Shown: piece after piece, positions 1 through 8,991 of the stretch | How positions within the stretch are numbered: position 1 is the stretch's first letter | Layout of the letters: each line of letters opens with the position of its first letter | From: an uncultured Acidobacteriota bacterium | GTDB lineage: Bacteria; Acidobacteriota; UBA6911; RPQK01; JAJDTT01 | Direction: 5' to 3' | DNA: 64,000 nt | Assembly (NCBI GenBank): GCA_951812665.1 | Contig: CATOST010000009.1 | Coordinates: 62,001-126,000 of the forward strand | Program-made: the position numbers and the translations under genes | Notes under the pieces: generated by a model | The model's database searches: none | Seen by the model: only the letters and a program-made list of their open reading frames with translations | What the model was told of the DNA's origin: nothing

Positions 1-586
1 ACGGAATTCCGTGGAGCGGCCCCCGGTAGCGTCCACGAGCCAACTCCCGGTCGGCGCGGCGCGCCTGTTCCAAGGCCAACTCCTCGGTGTAGGAGATGAC
101 GCATTCGAGCTTTTCGTCGTATTTCGTGAGGCGCTCCAAATAGAGGCGGGTCAGTTCCACGGAGCTCACCTTGCGGGCCTTGACCGCCGGCGCCAGACGG
201 GAGAGGGGCCAATAGGCCAAATCCTCCAGACGGCCGGGAACGTCAGGGATCGGAGACGAGAGTTTGGCCGGTTTCCCGGCGGGCGGTTGCGGCGCGCTCC
301 CGCGGGGAATGGGATCGAACTGGATGGCGGGAGGCACCGAATTGTCCAGGGAAACCCCCCGGAGGTTCCCGAAGAACTCCAGGCTCTGATTGACTCGCTT
401 GAGCATCTGCTCCCGTTCGGGGAGCGTGAAATCCAGGCCGATGACCTTTTGGGCCGCCTGCAGAATCTCTGCGGTGATCCTCATCTCCGTGTCCACGGGA
501 GTCTCCTCCCGGCAGGAAGCCAGAACCAAGCCGCTCCCCGAGAGGGAGGTGAGGGCCTGCCTGCGCGTCCACTTGGAATCACTCAC
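1..586 (-). CDS. Amidase signature family protein, 5' part only (runs off window)
   Basis: The minus strand reads from a GTG at 586 and continues past base 1, so only about 195 N-terminal residues are here. An in-frame TGA lies just upstream, which leaves GTG as the best start. The N-terminus has a twin-arginine-like TRRQALT stretch followed by a hydrophobic run ending in LASC, a good lipobox, so the enzyme is probably exported by Tat and lipid-anchored. Near the window edge RGRYRGPLHGIP matches the segment that precedes the Ser-Ser-Lys catalytic region of amidase-signature hydrolases (amides to acid plus ammonia or amine). The catalytic residues lie outside the window. A plus-strand reading of the same stretch is long but resembles nothing. 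Confidence 0.75.
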   Translation of the reverse strand, partial: MSDSKWTRRQALTSLSGSGLVLASCREETPVDTEMRITAEILQAAQKVIGLDFTLPEREQMLKRVNQSLEFFGNLRGVSLDNSVPPAIQFDPIPRGSAPQPPAGKPAKLSSPIPDVPGRLEDLAYWPLSRLAPAVKARKVSSVELTRLYLERLTKYDEKLECVISYTEELALEQARRADRELARGRYRGPLHGIP

Positions 587-674
587 GATGATATCTGGAA
601 GTTGGAAGAGTCAGGAGCATTCGGGCGGATGAGCGCGAATCGGGGCTTTCTCATCCTGGAATTGCGCACCGGGA

Positions 675-1781
675 TCACGGACCCGTCGTTTCCAGGGCCA
701 GCCGGCCGCAGCTCTCCAACGCCAGCAACGGGTAGCAGGTGCCGCTGTAGGTGATGAAATGGAACTTGTCCGTATTGAGGGATCGGGTCCACCAACGGCC
801 CGACTCACGCTGGTTGGACAGGAGCCAGTCGACGGCTCGCTGAATTCGCGGATCGTCGGCCGGGACCCCGGCCCGTCTCAGGACCAGGACGCAGAGTCCG
901 GTCTGGTGGCCGTCGCTGGGCGGATTGTCGAAATCGTCTTCGGCTCGGAGCTTCTCGGCGCGGTTTCCCCGGCCCCAGGTCTCGGGAGTGGCGAAAGTGC
1001 GGATGGACCAGCCCCCGTCCGCGCGTTGATGTCGCCAGACCATCTCCACCAGTTCTTGCTTCTTCTCATCCTCCAGAAGTCCGGGCCAGCGGGTGGAGAC
1101 CCAGAGCAGGAGGAGGCGGCCGTAGTCATGGGGCGCCCGGGTCCTCATGTATTCCCTGGTCTTCCGCACCGCTTCCCGGTCGCCGTTGGCGGCCATCCAT
1201 CCGGGGGCCGCCGCCATGGCCGTCGCCGCCACGGTGGCGGATTGATACTTGCTGGACTCGAACGGCGGCCAGGTATCGACGTTGTTCCAGCCCCCCTCCG
1301 GATCCTGGAGATCGAGCATCAGGTTCAAGGCCTCCCGGGTCTCCGGGGAAAGCTCGCCGGTGACGTGTGCGTCCCATTCGGCCAGACCCTGGGCCGCATA
1401 GGCCACCTGGGTCGGACGGACGCCGGAACGTAGCTTTTGGGGCTCCATGGACCGCAGCTCGTCGAGTTCCTCGATGATGAACTTTCGAAGCTCCGACGGG
1501 GGCTGACCCAGGGTTCGGGTCAGAGCCGGACGCGTCACGAAATAGGTGCCGTTGGTGTGGCAGGCGATGCACTCCCGCTTTCGGGTCCAGGCCAGAGCGC
1601 CGTCCTCCATGTAGGCTACGGCACGGCTGGGAGAGAATTGGTCCCGGATCGGCTCCTGGGCCGACGCGGGAGGGATCAAGATCTGCTCCCATTCATATTG
1701 CGGCTTGGGCGCTGGGCCGTCCTTTTCCGCCGCGGCCGTTCCGAGGAAGAAGATGGCGAGGAGGATTCTTGCCGGTTTCAT
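675..1781 (-). CDS. Exported protein with c-type haem motif and squalene-cyclase-like repeats
   Basis: 368 residues from the ATG at 1781; longer frames upstream lack a signal peptide, whereas this start gives MKPARILLAIFFLGTAAA. A CIACH haem-binding motif sits at residues 71-75. The rest is alpha-helical with three QW-type motifs (QDPEGGW, QRADGGW, QRESGRW), the signature of the prenyltransferase/squalene-hopene cyclase alpha-toroid fold. I see no DxDD-type catalytic acid motif of a true hopene cyclase, so a cyclase reaction is unlikely. A periplasmic, haem-bearing toroid protein of unknown role is the safest reading. It stands alone, divergent from the sialidase gene. Confidence 0.75.
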   Translation of the reverse strand: MKPARILLAIFFLGTAAAEKDGPAPKPQYEWEQILIPPASAQEPIRDQFSPSRAVAYMEDGALAWTRKRECIACHTNGTYFVTRPALTRTLGQPPSELRKFIIEELDELRSMEPQKLRSGVRPTQVAYAAQGLAEWDAHVTGELSPETREALNLMLDLQDPEGGWNNVDTWPPFESSKYQSATVAATAMAAAPGWMAANGDREAVRKTREYMRTRAPHDYGRLLLLWVSTRWPGLLEDEKKQELVEMVWRHQRADGGWSIRTFATPETWGRGNRAEKLRAEDDFDNPPSDGHQTGLCVLVLRRAGVPADDPRIQRAVDWLLSNQRESGRWWTRSLNTDKFHFITYSGTCYPLLALESCGRLALETTGP

Positions 1782-1972
1782 AGTGGCCGCAAGGTTACTA
1801 TAGGCTCCCGAAGATTCCCAAACGAGGCACCCGCCGCCTGCCTGAAGTCCGAGGGCTCCCAGTTGCTGCACCGGGTCAGACCTGATTGCGGCGGAGGTTC
1901 TCATCGACGTACCCTCGGAGTCGCCTCAAGATTTTCCGAACCTTGCCAGGAGAGTTTCAGGAGGGTCCCGTC

Positions 1973-3199
1973 ATGAAGAGATGGTGTTCCAGACGTGAGG
2001 GCTGTCCGGCCCCGCTGATCCACGTTTTGTGGATCGCGATCCTGCTTCCGGGGGGAGCCTGCTCCGTTACCCGCACTCCCGCGCCCGCCGAACCGGACCA
2101 GAAACCGATATTCGTGAGCGGCCGGGACGGGTATGACACCTACCGGATCCCGGCGCTCCTGACCACGGGGCAGGGAACTCTGCTGGCCTTCTGCGAAGGG
2201 CGCAAGGACAGCCGGAGCGACCACGGCAACATCGATCTCCTGATCAGACGGTCCACCGACGGGGGGGAGACCTGGAGCCGACAGGAGGTGGTCTGGGATG
2301 ACGGCGGCAACACCTGCGGCAACCCTTGTCCGGTGGTGGACCAGGAGACCGGTACCATCTGGCTGTTGCTGACCCACAATCCGGGAGACGAGGGCCTGAG
2401 GGAGATCCGGTTACCCGGAGCCCGAGGGACCCGGACCGTGTGGGTCACCTCCAGCGAGGACGATGGGAAGACCTGGGCACAGCCTCGGGAGATCACGGCG
2501 ACCACCAAGAAATCGGGCTGGGACTGGTATGCCACCGGGCCCGGCGTGGGGATCCAGCTTCGCCAGGGTCCCCAGCGGGGCCGGCTGGTGATCCCGTGCG
2601 ACTATTCCTATCCGACATCGAATCCGGATGAGGTGGTTCACCAATACGAGGGCCCCCCGATCGGATTCGGCTCCCACGTCATCTACAGCGACGACCACGG
2701 CAAGAGCTGGCATCTCGGTGGGAACATCCAGCCTCAGGCCAACGAGTGTCAGGTCGCCGAGTTGACCGACGGGCGGCTGCTCCTGAACTTCCGGTCCTAC
2801 TTCGGCCGGAACCTCCGGGGCCGCTCCTGGAGCAGCGATGGCGGCATGACCTGGTCGGAGTCGCAGGACGATCCCCAGCTGACCGAGCCGGTCTGCCAGG
2901 CGAGCCTGCTGCGCTACAGTTGGCCCGGAGCGGGAGACCGCAGCCGTCTCCTCTTCTCCAATCCCGCGGCCACCGAGCGAGTCCGGATGACCACACGCCT
3001 CAGCTACGACGAGGGGGAATCCTGGGCAGAGTCGCGCCTCTTGCACGCCGGCCCGTCCGCCTACTCCAGCCTGGCGGTCCTGCCGGACGGAACCATCGCC
3101 TGTCTGTACGAAAGGGGAGACGAGTCGCCGTACGAGACCATCACCCTGGCCCGATTCGGACTCGACTGGTTGACCCAGGGGAAGGATCGAGGGGACTGA
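1973..3199 (+). CDS. Exo-alpha-sialidase (GH33-like) lipoprotein
   Basis: 408 residues from ATG 1973, preceded by a CAGGAGGG ribosome site. The signal peptide ends LLPGGAC, a plausible lipobox. The YRIP motif at residues 57-60 supplies the first arginine of the sialidase triad. Five Asp-box motifs of the SxDxGxxW type ([40 protein letters not shown]) mark a six-bladed beta-propeller. Family members cleave terminal sialic acid or related sugars from glycans outside the cytoplasm. No sialic acid transporter or catabolic genes are adjacent, so the product may be a public good or the substrate may differ. Confidence 0.85.
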   Translation: MKRWCSRREGCPAPLIHVLWIAILLPGGACSVTRTPAPAEPDQKPIFVSGRDGYDTYRIPALLTTGQGTLLAFCEGRKDSRSDHGNIDLLIRRSTDGGETWSRQEVVWDDGGNTCGNPCPVVDQETGTIWLLLTHNPGDEGLREIRLPGARGTRTVWVTSSEDDGKTWAQPREITATTKKSGWDWYATGPGVGIQLRQGPQRGRLVIPCDYSYPTSNPDEVVHQYEGPPIGFGSHVIYSDDHGKSWHLGGNIQPQANECQVAELTDGRLLLNFRSYFGRNLRGRSWSSDGGMTWSESQDDPQLTEPVCQASLLRYSWPGAGDRSRLLFSNPAATERVRMTTRLSYDEGESWAESRLLHAGPSAYSSLAVLPDGTIACLYERGDESPYETITLARFGLDWLTQGKDRGD

Positions 3200-3248
3200 G
3201 ATCATTCGAATTCATGAGTTGCGCAGTGCTTCGACGGTTTGAGATTCA

Positions 3249-3998
3249 TCACTCCAGCTGGCTGAGGAGAATGGCCTGGTAACGGGCCACGTCCCACATA
3301 TAGTGGCGGACCCTTTTCTTTTCCGCAGTCAGGATATGTGTTTTTCCGCCCATCTCGTCGCCTTCGGCGAGCAGGAACAGCCCGATGTAGAGGTGGGCGT
3401 AGAAGAGGCGTCCTTCGAGTTCTGCCGGGCCGGGCTGCCCGGTCCGGGCGGTTTCCAGGACCTGCTGGGGCGACCCCTCTCCCCGGAACATGTCGTAGAC
3501 GGCCATCATGGGAATCCGGGGGTCGTTCCGAATCGGCATCAGGGTTGAACGGGCCTTCTCCGTACCCTCGGTCCGGGCGATGCACAGATAACGCCAGACC
3601 GAGTTCTCCACGTCGTTGTCGTGGTAGGTCTGATACAGCTCGAACTGCCTCGCACCCTGCTGGAACTGGCCGGCGTAGTAGTAGGAAAGACCCAGCTCCC
3701 ACTGCCTTGGCTCCATATCAGGACGGAGCCGGACGTACTGTTCCAGGTCGGCGACGGATTCCGTGATCTTGCCCAGTCGAAAGTACTCCCGGCCCCGCAG
3801 GTAGTAGGCATAGGCCAACTCCGGGTTCCCGGCCAGAGCACCCGTGGCCAGTTCCACGGACTCGGAACTCCGGCCCCGGTTGGACGCCTCCACGGCGCGG
3901 TTCAGAAGCGCTTCAGGCTCTTGGCTCACGGCGGCGGACGTGGAGTTGAGGAAGACGCCCAAGGCAAGAAGGAATGCGGAAAGTCTCACGCGAAACAT
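3249..3998 (-). CDS. Exported TPR-repeat protein
   Basis: 249 residues with a signal peptide (hydrophobic residues 5-22). Tetratricopeptide-like helical pairs follow: an ALLNRAVEASNRGRSSES unit, then ELAYAYYLRGREYFRLGK and QWELGLSYYYAGQFQQGA. The second half is less regular but keeps the same helical pattern. TPR proteins act as protein-binding scaffolds; no partner is evident here. It is convergent with the sialidase gene and transcribed away from the MarR gene. Confidence 0.7.
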   Translation of the reverse strand: MFRVRLSAFLLALGVFLNSTSAAVSQEPEALLNRAVEASNRGRSSESVELATGALAGNPELAYAYYLRGREYFRLGKITESVADLEQYVRLRPDMEPRQWELGLSYYYAGQFQQGARQFELYQTYHDNDVENSVWRYLCIARTEGTEKARSTLMPIRNDPRIPMMAVYDMFRGEGSPQQVLETARTGQPGPAELEGRLFYAHLYIGLFLLAEGDEMGGKTHILTAEKKRVRHYMWDVARYQAILLSQLE

Positions 3999-4095
3999 GC
4001 CTCATTCTACTCCACGATGCGGGCGTTCGTACCTGGGAAATAGAAGACTTGAGCCTATTCGGGTCCCGCACCAAGGGAAGCAGAACAAAAACACT

Positions 4096-4129
4096 TAGCA
4101 ATGCTAGACAAATATAGTTAGCTATGCTA
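4096..4129. promoter_or_regulatory. Two palindromic operator-like sites upstream of the MarR gene
   Basis: TAGC-AAT-GCTA (4096-4106) and TAGC-TAT-GCTA (4119-4129) are two copies of one palindrome, 23 bp centre to centre (about two helical turns), ending 7 bp before the GTG start. The region is AT-rich compared with its surroundings and includes a TATAGT box at 4113-4118 between the sites. This layout is typical of an autoregulated MarR-family operator; the binding itself is inferred. Confidence 0.6.
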
Positions 4130-4136
4130 TGTATGT

Positions 4137-4820
4137 GTGGCGATGCAAGACACCGGTGACATCGAGCAGGTTGCGGCGGGGTTCTTCCAGTTGGGTCTCT
4201 ATCTGAGATCGAAGCAATGGCGAAATGCGGAAAAATCGGGCCTGACGTCCACCCAGATCAGCATCCTGGGATTCCTCAAGCGGCGGGGTCCCAACCGAGT
4301 CATGGCCTTGGCCAAGCTCGTCGGAATCACCGAGGCGACTGCAAGCCGCGCCATCTCCACGCTGGAACGCAAGCGCCTCGTGGAAAAGGGCGCCGATCCT
4401 GACGACGGCCGTGCCACAAGAATTTCGTTGACGGCCACCGGTATCCGGCTCATGTCCCGGCAGTCCGAATTTCCCGAAGCGCTGATGGCGGCCTTGGCCG
4501 GACTCGATCCGATCGAGAGCACCGTCCTGCACCGCGTTCTCAGCAAGGTCATTCTGAACCTGCAGGAGACGGGAGCCATCGAACCGCAACGGATGTGTTG
4601 CACCTGCCGCTTCTTCCGTCCCTACGTTCATTCGGATGCGGTCCGGCCGCATCACTGTGAATTCGTGGACGCCCCGTTCGGTTCCGTGTCTCTGCGCCTC
4701 GACTGCGGCGACCACATCCAGGCCGACGAGTCGGTGAGAAAGCAGCGTTGGCAACGATTCCTGGCGGTGAAGCCCTTGGAGCGGGGGGGCACTCACCCCG
4801 AGGAGGCGAGCGAAAACTGA
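4137..4820 (+). CDS. MarR-family regulator with C-terminal cysteine cluster
   Basis: 227 residues from GTG 4137 (or ATG 4143). The winged helix-turn-helix covers roughly residues 25-125, with ITEATASRAISTLERKRLVEK as recognition helix and wing. It then carries a roughly 75-residue extension not found in classical MarR proteins, with CCTCRFF, HHC and LDCGDH, giving several closely grouped Cys and His residues suited to bind a metal, an Fe-S cluster or to react to oxidants. A pair of palindromes lies just upstream, and the next gene, 39 bp downstream, encodes a CxxC protein. A redox- or metal-responsive repressor of its own operon is the likely role. Confidence 0.85.
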   Translation: MAMQDTGDIEQVAAGFFQLGLYLRSKQWRNAEKSGLTSTQISILGFLKRRGPNRVMALAKLVGITEATASRAISTLERKRLVEKGADPDDGRATRISLTATGIRLMSRQSEFPEALMAALAGLDPIESTVLHRVLSKVILNLQETGAIEPQRMCCTCRFFRPYVHSDAVRPHHCEFVDAPFGSVSLRLDCGDHIQADESVRKQRWQRFLAVKPLERGGTHPEEASEN

Positions 4821-4859
4821 TTCGAAGAACCCACTATCAACCCGAAAGGAGACTCAACC

Positions 4860-5096
4860 ATGTCAAGACAGGCCACCTTCTACCACGCCGGCTGCCCGGT
4901 CTGCGTCGATGCCGAGACCCAGTTCGCGCAGGCGCTCAACCCTCAGGACTACTCTGTGGAAGTTGTTCACCTGGGCGAAACGCCCGATCGCATCGCCGAC
5001 GCGGAAGCGGCCGGCGTTGCGTCCGTCCCCGCGTTCGTCGTGGACGGCAGGCCGTATCACATCAATTTCGGCGCCTCCATCGCCGACCTGAAGTGA
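4860..5096 (+). CDS. Small thioredoxin/glutaredoxin-fold protein (CPVC)
   Basis: 78 residues, preceded by AAAGGAG. The N-terminal strand leads into CPVC at residues 12-15, and SVPAF near residue 55 gives the cis-proline loop of the thioredoxin fold. It ends with a GASIADLK helix like glutaredoxins. Lacks a signal peptide, so cytoplasmic. It follows the Cys-rich MarR gene by 39 bp in the same direction, suggesting a dithiol reductase or sensor partner in one transcript. Shorter than most thioredoxins (about 105 residues). Confidence 0.8.
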   Translation: MSRQATFYHAGCPVCVDAETQFAQALNPQDYSVEVVHLGETPDRIADAEAAGVASVPAFVVDGRPYHINFGASIADLK

Positions 5097-5107
5097 ACTG
5101 AAAGACA

Positions 5108-5134
5108 CGCCCGGTCGCCCCTCGCGGCCGGGCG
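5108..5134 (+). terminator. GC-rich hairpin after the MarR-thioredoxin pair
   Basis: CGCCCGG (5108-5114) pairs perfectly with CCGGGCG (5128-5134) across a 13-nt loop. No T-run follows, so it could be a weak terminator or mRNA-stabilising hairpin. Confidence 0.35.
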
Positions 5135-5207
5135 CCCTCCCTCCAACGGGCGGCATTTCGTCGCAGGGCCAGGGGCGGCTCTTGCCCCAGGCTCGTATAC
5201 TAACCGC

Positions 5208-6599
5208 ATGAAGGAAGCCAAGGATCAGGATCCCAGCGACCTCGGTCTGGCCGGGTACGCCAAGCTCCTCTGCTCGGCGGTCTTCGTCACCGGAACCGAA
5301 GAAGAAGCGGCGCGGAGGCACAGCCGCAACGTGGCGGTGGATCTGCTGAAACTGCCCGAATCGGACCTGGAGCACCTCGACGACGTCATCGACTACGATC
5401 GGAAGCAGGTTCACGCGACCCTCACCGGCGGCTACGGCCGCACCGCTGGTTTCTACGGCGACCAGGGGTGTATCGTTCATCCCCGGGACCACGACGGAAT
5501 CTACTTCGATCCGGTTCCGATGCGGACCGCTCTGCCCCCGGCCGATACCCAGCCCTGGCCCATGGGGGACCTCCTCTCAGAAGACCCCCTCCCTCCCGAA
5601 GTGGATGAGGAGCGGCTGCGGGCGGCGGTCGAACTCGCCTTCGAACCGCCGGCCCGGACCACCTCCATGGCGGTCGTTTACGAAGGCCGTCTGATTGCCG
5701 AGCGCTATGCACCCGGGATCCGTAAGGACACGCTGCTGGAGAGTTGGTCCATGGGCAAGAGCCTCACCGGCACCCTGGCGGGACGCCTGATTCAGGAGGG
5801 GCGGCTGAAGATGACCGGCCCGGCCCCGGTCCCCGAGTGGCAGGCGCCGGACGACCCGCGCCGCGAGATCCGGATGGAAGACCTGTTCCGCATGTCCAGC
5901 GGCCTCGACTTCACCCTCTACGAAGTGATGGATCAGACGCCGCAGGGAACCTATCGGATCTCCACGGCCTACCCGGATCACTACTACGTCTATCCCTGCG
6001 CCCTGAACGTCTTCCAGTACGCCGTCTCGCGCCGGCTTCGCTTTCCTCCCGGCACCGTCGGACGGTACCGCAACTGCGATCCCCTGACTGTGGGATACCT
6101 GGTCCGCCGCGCAGTCGAGGAACGGGGGGAGGAGTACCTCACCTTCCCGCAGCGGTCCCTCTTCGACCGGATCGGGATCCGCAGGATGGTGCTGGACACG
6201 GACCCCTACGGCAACTTCATCCTCTCCGGCTACGAGTACGGGACGGTCCGGGACTGGGCCCGGATCGGGCTGCTCTATCTGCAAGGGGGCGTCTGGCAGG
6301 GGGAGCGGCTGCTGCCCGAAGAATTCGTGGAGTTTGTCCGCACGCCGGCGCCGGCGTGGTTCAACGAGGAGGGGGAACCACGCGAGTCGCGCTACGGCGC
6401 CATGTGGTGGCTCAATACCACCGGCGTCTGGGACGCCCCCTCCGATACCTTCTATGCCGCCGGGGCCGGAGGCCAGAACACGCTGGTGATTCCGTCGCGA
6501 GATCTGGTAGTGGCCCGTCTCACCGAATATGACGTCCTGAGCGTCAGCGTCCCCGCCTTCGATGCGTCCTTGAGAGGGATTCAGGACGCCATCGGATGA
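5208..6599 (+). CDS. Serine hydrolase, beta-lactamase class C / 6-aminohexanoate-dimer hydrolase type
   Basis: 463 residues. A roughly 120-residue N-terminal domain with Tyr, His and Asp stretches precedes the penicillin-binding-protein-like fold. SMGK at 181-184 is the SxxK nucleophile motif; YRN at about 287-289 is the YxN motif. A GAGGQNT segment near the C-terminus occupies the place of the KTG/HxG motif. No signal peptide is visible. Family members hydrolyse esters, cyclic amides or small peptides; being a true beta-lactamase is unlikely. Transcribed with the MarR and thioredoxin genes but 111 bp downstream, so probably separate. Confidence 0.8.
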   Translation: MKEAKDQDPSDLGLAGYAKLLCSAVFVTGTEEEAARRHSRNVAVDLLKLPESDLEHLDDVIDYDRKQVHATLTGGYGRTAGFYGDQGCIVHPRDHDGIYFDPVPMRTALPPADTQPWPMGDLLSEDPLPPEVDEERLRAAVELAFEPPARTTSMAVVYEGRLIAERYAPGIRKDTLLESWSMGKSLTGTLAGRLIQEGRLKMTGPAPVPEWQAPDDPRREIRMEDLFRMSSGLDFTLYEVMDQTPQGTYRISTAYPDHYYVYPCALNVFQYAVSRRLRFPPGTVGRYRNCDPLTVGYLVRRAVEERGEEYLTFPQRSLFDRIGIRRMVLDTDPYGNFILSGYEYGTVRDWARIGLLYLQGGVWQGERLLPEEFVEFVRTPAPAWFNEEGEPRESRYGAMWWLNTTGVWDAPSDTFYAAGAGGQNTLVIPSRDLVVARLTEYDVLSVSVPAFDASLRGIQDAIG

Positions 6600-6617
6600 G
6601 CGACCCGTTCCGGGAGC

Positions 6618-8507
6618 TCACGGCCCGATGATCTGGTTGGCCAGATAGGCCGAGACATAGGCCAGCAGCGTCATGTAGGCGAACTGCGCCACCGGCCAGC
6701 GCCACCCGGCCGTCTCCCTCCGCACCACCGCCACCGTGGACATGCACTGCATGGCGAAGGCGAAGAAGACCAGAAGCGCCACGGCGCCGCCCAGATCCAG
6801 GTCGCCCCTGAGAGCCTGTTGGAGATCCCGGGAGCCTTCGTCTGCTTCCATTCCGTAGATGGTCCCCAAGGTTCCCACGATGACCTCGCGGGCCGCCAGG
6901 GAGGTGATGAGCCCGATCCCGATCTTCCAGTCGAATCCCAGGGGCTCGATGACCGGTTCGATGGTCCGCCCCACGGTCCCGATGACGCTTTCGGAAATCG
7001 GGGGGGCTTCTCCATTCTGGCGTGGGAGACTGGCCAGAAACCAGAGGACGATGGTCGTAGCCAGAATGATGGTGCCGGCCCGCCGCAGGAAGATCTTGGC
7101 GCGGTCTACGAGGCGAAGTCCCAGCGACTGAAGGCCGGGCATGCGGTAGGGAGGCATCTCCAGGGAGAAGGGAGCCCCCGTGCCACGAAGTATCGACGAC
7201 TTGAGCACCCATGCGGTCAGGACGGCTGCCAGGAATCCGAGCGCATACAGTCCCAGCATGGTCGCCGCCCGGGTACCCAGGAACCCGCCCAGGACCGGGC
7301 GTTCCGGGATGAAGGCGGCGATGACCAGGGTGTAGACCGGCAGCCGGGCCGAGCAGGTCATGAAGGGCGCGATCATGATGGTGGCGATCCGGTCCCGTTT
7401 GTTCTCGATGGTCCGGGTGGCCAGGATGGCCGGGACGGCACAGGCGTAGGCTGACAGCAGGGGTATGAATGACTTCCCCTGGAGGCCCACCCTGGCCATG
7501 GTCCGGTCGGCGATGATTGCGGCACGGGCCATGTAGCCCGAGTCCTCCAGCACGCCGATGAAGAGGAACAACAGCAGGATCTGGGGCAGAAAGATCACCA
7601 CCGATCCCACTCCTCCCCAGACCCCTTCGATGAGGAGACTGCGAAACCAGGTGTCGGGCAGCAGGGCGTGGACCCACTCTCCCGTGGTGGAGACCATGGC
7701 GTCGGTGGCATCCATGAGCGGGATGGCAAAGGTGAAGACCGTCTGGAAGACCGCAACCACCACTGCGGCGAAGATGAGAAGGCCCGCCACCGGATGGAGC
7801 AGCACGGCGTCGAGGCGCCGCGTCCAGAGGGGTGGCGCCGGTGGACGATAGTCCGCCGCATCGCCGATCTGAGCCGACCACTCCCGGCAACGGCGGACAT
7901 CCTGGATCACCGGCAGTTCCAAGGGGGTGGGAACGGCCAGGGCTCCGACCAGAAACTCCCGGATCGCCTCGGTCCCCTCTCCGGTTCGGGCGCTGACCAG
8001 GGCCACGGGAGATCCGATCTGTTGCGCCACTTTGTCCAGGTCGAGATTGCCGCCGCGGCTCCGGAGGGAATCGGCCATGTTCAGGACTACGAGCGTCGGA
8101 ATTCCCAAGCTGAGTATGGGAGCGGCGAATCCGAGATGGCGACCCAGATTGGTGGAATCGAGGATCAGAATGACGGCGTCCGGATCGGAGACGCCCGGCA
8201 TGCGGCCGGTGAGGACGTCTCGGGCCACTCGTTCGTCTTCCGACCGGGGCTCGAGGCTGTAAATGCCTGGCAGGTCGATCAGGTGGACTTCGATCTCACC
8301 CGGGAGCCGGGCGCGCCCGATTCGTTTTTCCACCGTGACTCCGGGATAGTTGGCCACGCGCTGGCGGAGTCCGGTCAACCGGTTGAAAAGAGTCGACTTC
8401 CCGGTGTTGGGCGGGCCCACGACGGCGACGGTGCGCAAGCGGGTGGAGTCTCCAGGCCGGGCCTTCGAATCGGGGACGGCCGCGCCGGCCCCATGGCTAT
8501 GGCTCAT
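6618..8507 (-). CDS. feoB: Ferrous iron transport protein B
   Basis: 629 residues. The N-terminal cytoplasmic G domain shows GPPNTGKS at residues 31-38 (G1), DLPG (G3), NMAD (G4) and SARTGEG (G5). It is followed by membrane segments with two Gate domains, including GVLEDSGYMARAA and FMTCSARLPVY, that form the Fe2+ pathway of the inner membrane. Shorter than the roughly 770 residues of the E. coli protein but within the family range. The ATG overlaps the feoA stop by 4 bp (ATGA), so the two are translationally coupled. Confidence 0.97.
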   Translation of the reverse strand: MSHSHGAGAAVPDSKARPGDSTRLRTVAVVGPPNTGKSTLFNRLTGLRQRVANYPGVTVEKRIGRARLPGEIEVHLIDLPGIYSLEPRSEDERVARDVLTGRMPGVSDPDAVILILDSTNLGRHLGFAAPILSLGIPTLVVLNMADSLRSRGGNLDLDKVAQQIGSPVALVSARTGEGTEAIREFLVGALAVPTPLELPVIQDVRRCREWSAQIGDAADYRPPAPPLWTRRLDAVLLHPVAGLLIFAAVVVAVFQTVFTFAIPLMDATDAMVSTTGEWVHALLPDTWFRSLLIEGVWGGVGSVVIFLPQILLLFLFIGVLEDSGYMARAAIIADRTMARVGLQGKSFIPLLSAYACAVPAILATRTIENKRDRIATIMIAPFMTCSARLPVYTLVIAAFIPERPVLGGFLGTRAATMLGLYALGFLAAVLTAWVLKSSILRGTGAPFSLEMPPYRMPGLQSLGLRLVDRAKIFLRRAGTIILATTIVLWFLASLPRQNGEAPPISESVIGTVGRTIEPVIEPLGFDWKIGIGLITSLAAREVIVGTLGTIYGMEADEGSRDLQQALRGDLDLGGAVALLVFFAFAMQCMSTVAVVRRETAGWRWPVAQFAYMTLLAYVSAYLANQIIGP

Positions 8508-8761
8508 GAGTCTTTCCGGCTGGCCGAACCGGGTCTGCGCAGAATCAGGCGGGCCGCCGTCTCACGGCGCAGCGCGACTTCCGAGCCGTCCACCCGGTAC
8601 ACCCGAGGGTCGCCAAACGGCGACCGTCCGGCAGCCGAAACCACGGACCCGGGGAGGAAGCCCAGCTCCATAAAACGCCGCGCATCCCGCTCCGGCAGAT
8701 CGATGGAGTCCAAGACGGCTTCTTCGTGCTTCCCCAAGTCTTTCAGTGTGAACCTAGCCAT
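8504..8761 (-). CDS. feoA: Ferrous iron transport protein A
   Basis: 85 residues with the SH3-like FeoA fold: DARRFMELGFLPGSVVS is the typical helix-strand segment after the first strand. Small cytoplasmic partner of FeoB, located directly upstream with a 4-bp overlap. A Fur box is not obvious in the upstream region, which is occupied by a palindromic repeat element. Confidence 0.92.
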   Translation of the reverse strand: MARFTLKDLGKHEEAVLDSIDLPERDARRFMELGFLPGSVVSAAGRSPFGDPRVYRVDGSEVALRRETAARLILRRPGSASRKDS

Positions 8762-8805
8762 GATTCCGGATCCTCTCTACCCTCCAACCCGCTCACTTCA
8801 TCGCT

Positions 8806-8989
8806 GGGAGGGGCGACTTTCCTGTCGCCCACCGGGAGGGGCGACTTTCTTGTCGACTGCACTTTTATCTTTCTATGCGATTCGGTGCCCGGAAAGCGTA
8901 AAGTGGGGACTCCGTCCCCCCTGCCCCCCTGGCCGGCGGCAAGAAAACCGCCGCTCCCATTCGGCGACAAGAAAGTCGCCGCTCCTATT
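8806..8989. repeat. REPIN-like composite palindromic repeat, copy 1
   Basis: Two palindromes of the form GGCGACTTTCYTGTCGCC lie at the left, two inverted ones (GGCGGCAAGAAAACCGCC, GGCGACAAGAAAGTCGCC) at the right. Between them is a core with TATGCGATTCGGTG and GGAAAGCGTAAAGTGGGG plus the hairpin GGGGACTCCGTCCCC. The same arrangement occurs inverted at 32819-33020. It fills most of the gap between feoA and the flavin oxidoreductase gene. Confidence 0.8.
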
Positions 8990-8991
8990 TC

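Noticed and set aside
11-754. 247-codon plus-strand frame at the window start
   Set aside because: The minus strand encodes a clear amidase here; this frame shows no motif and codon bias of a shadow.
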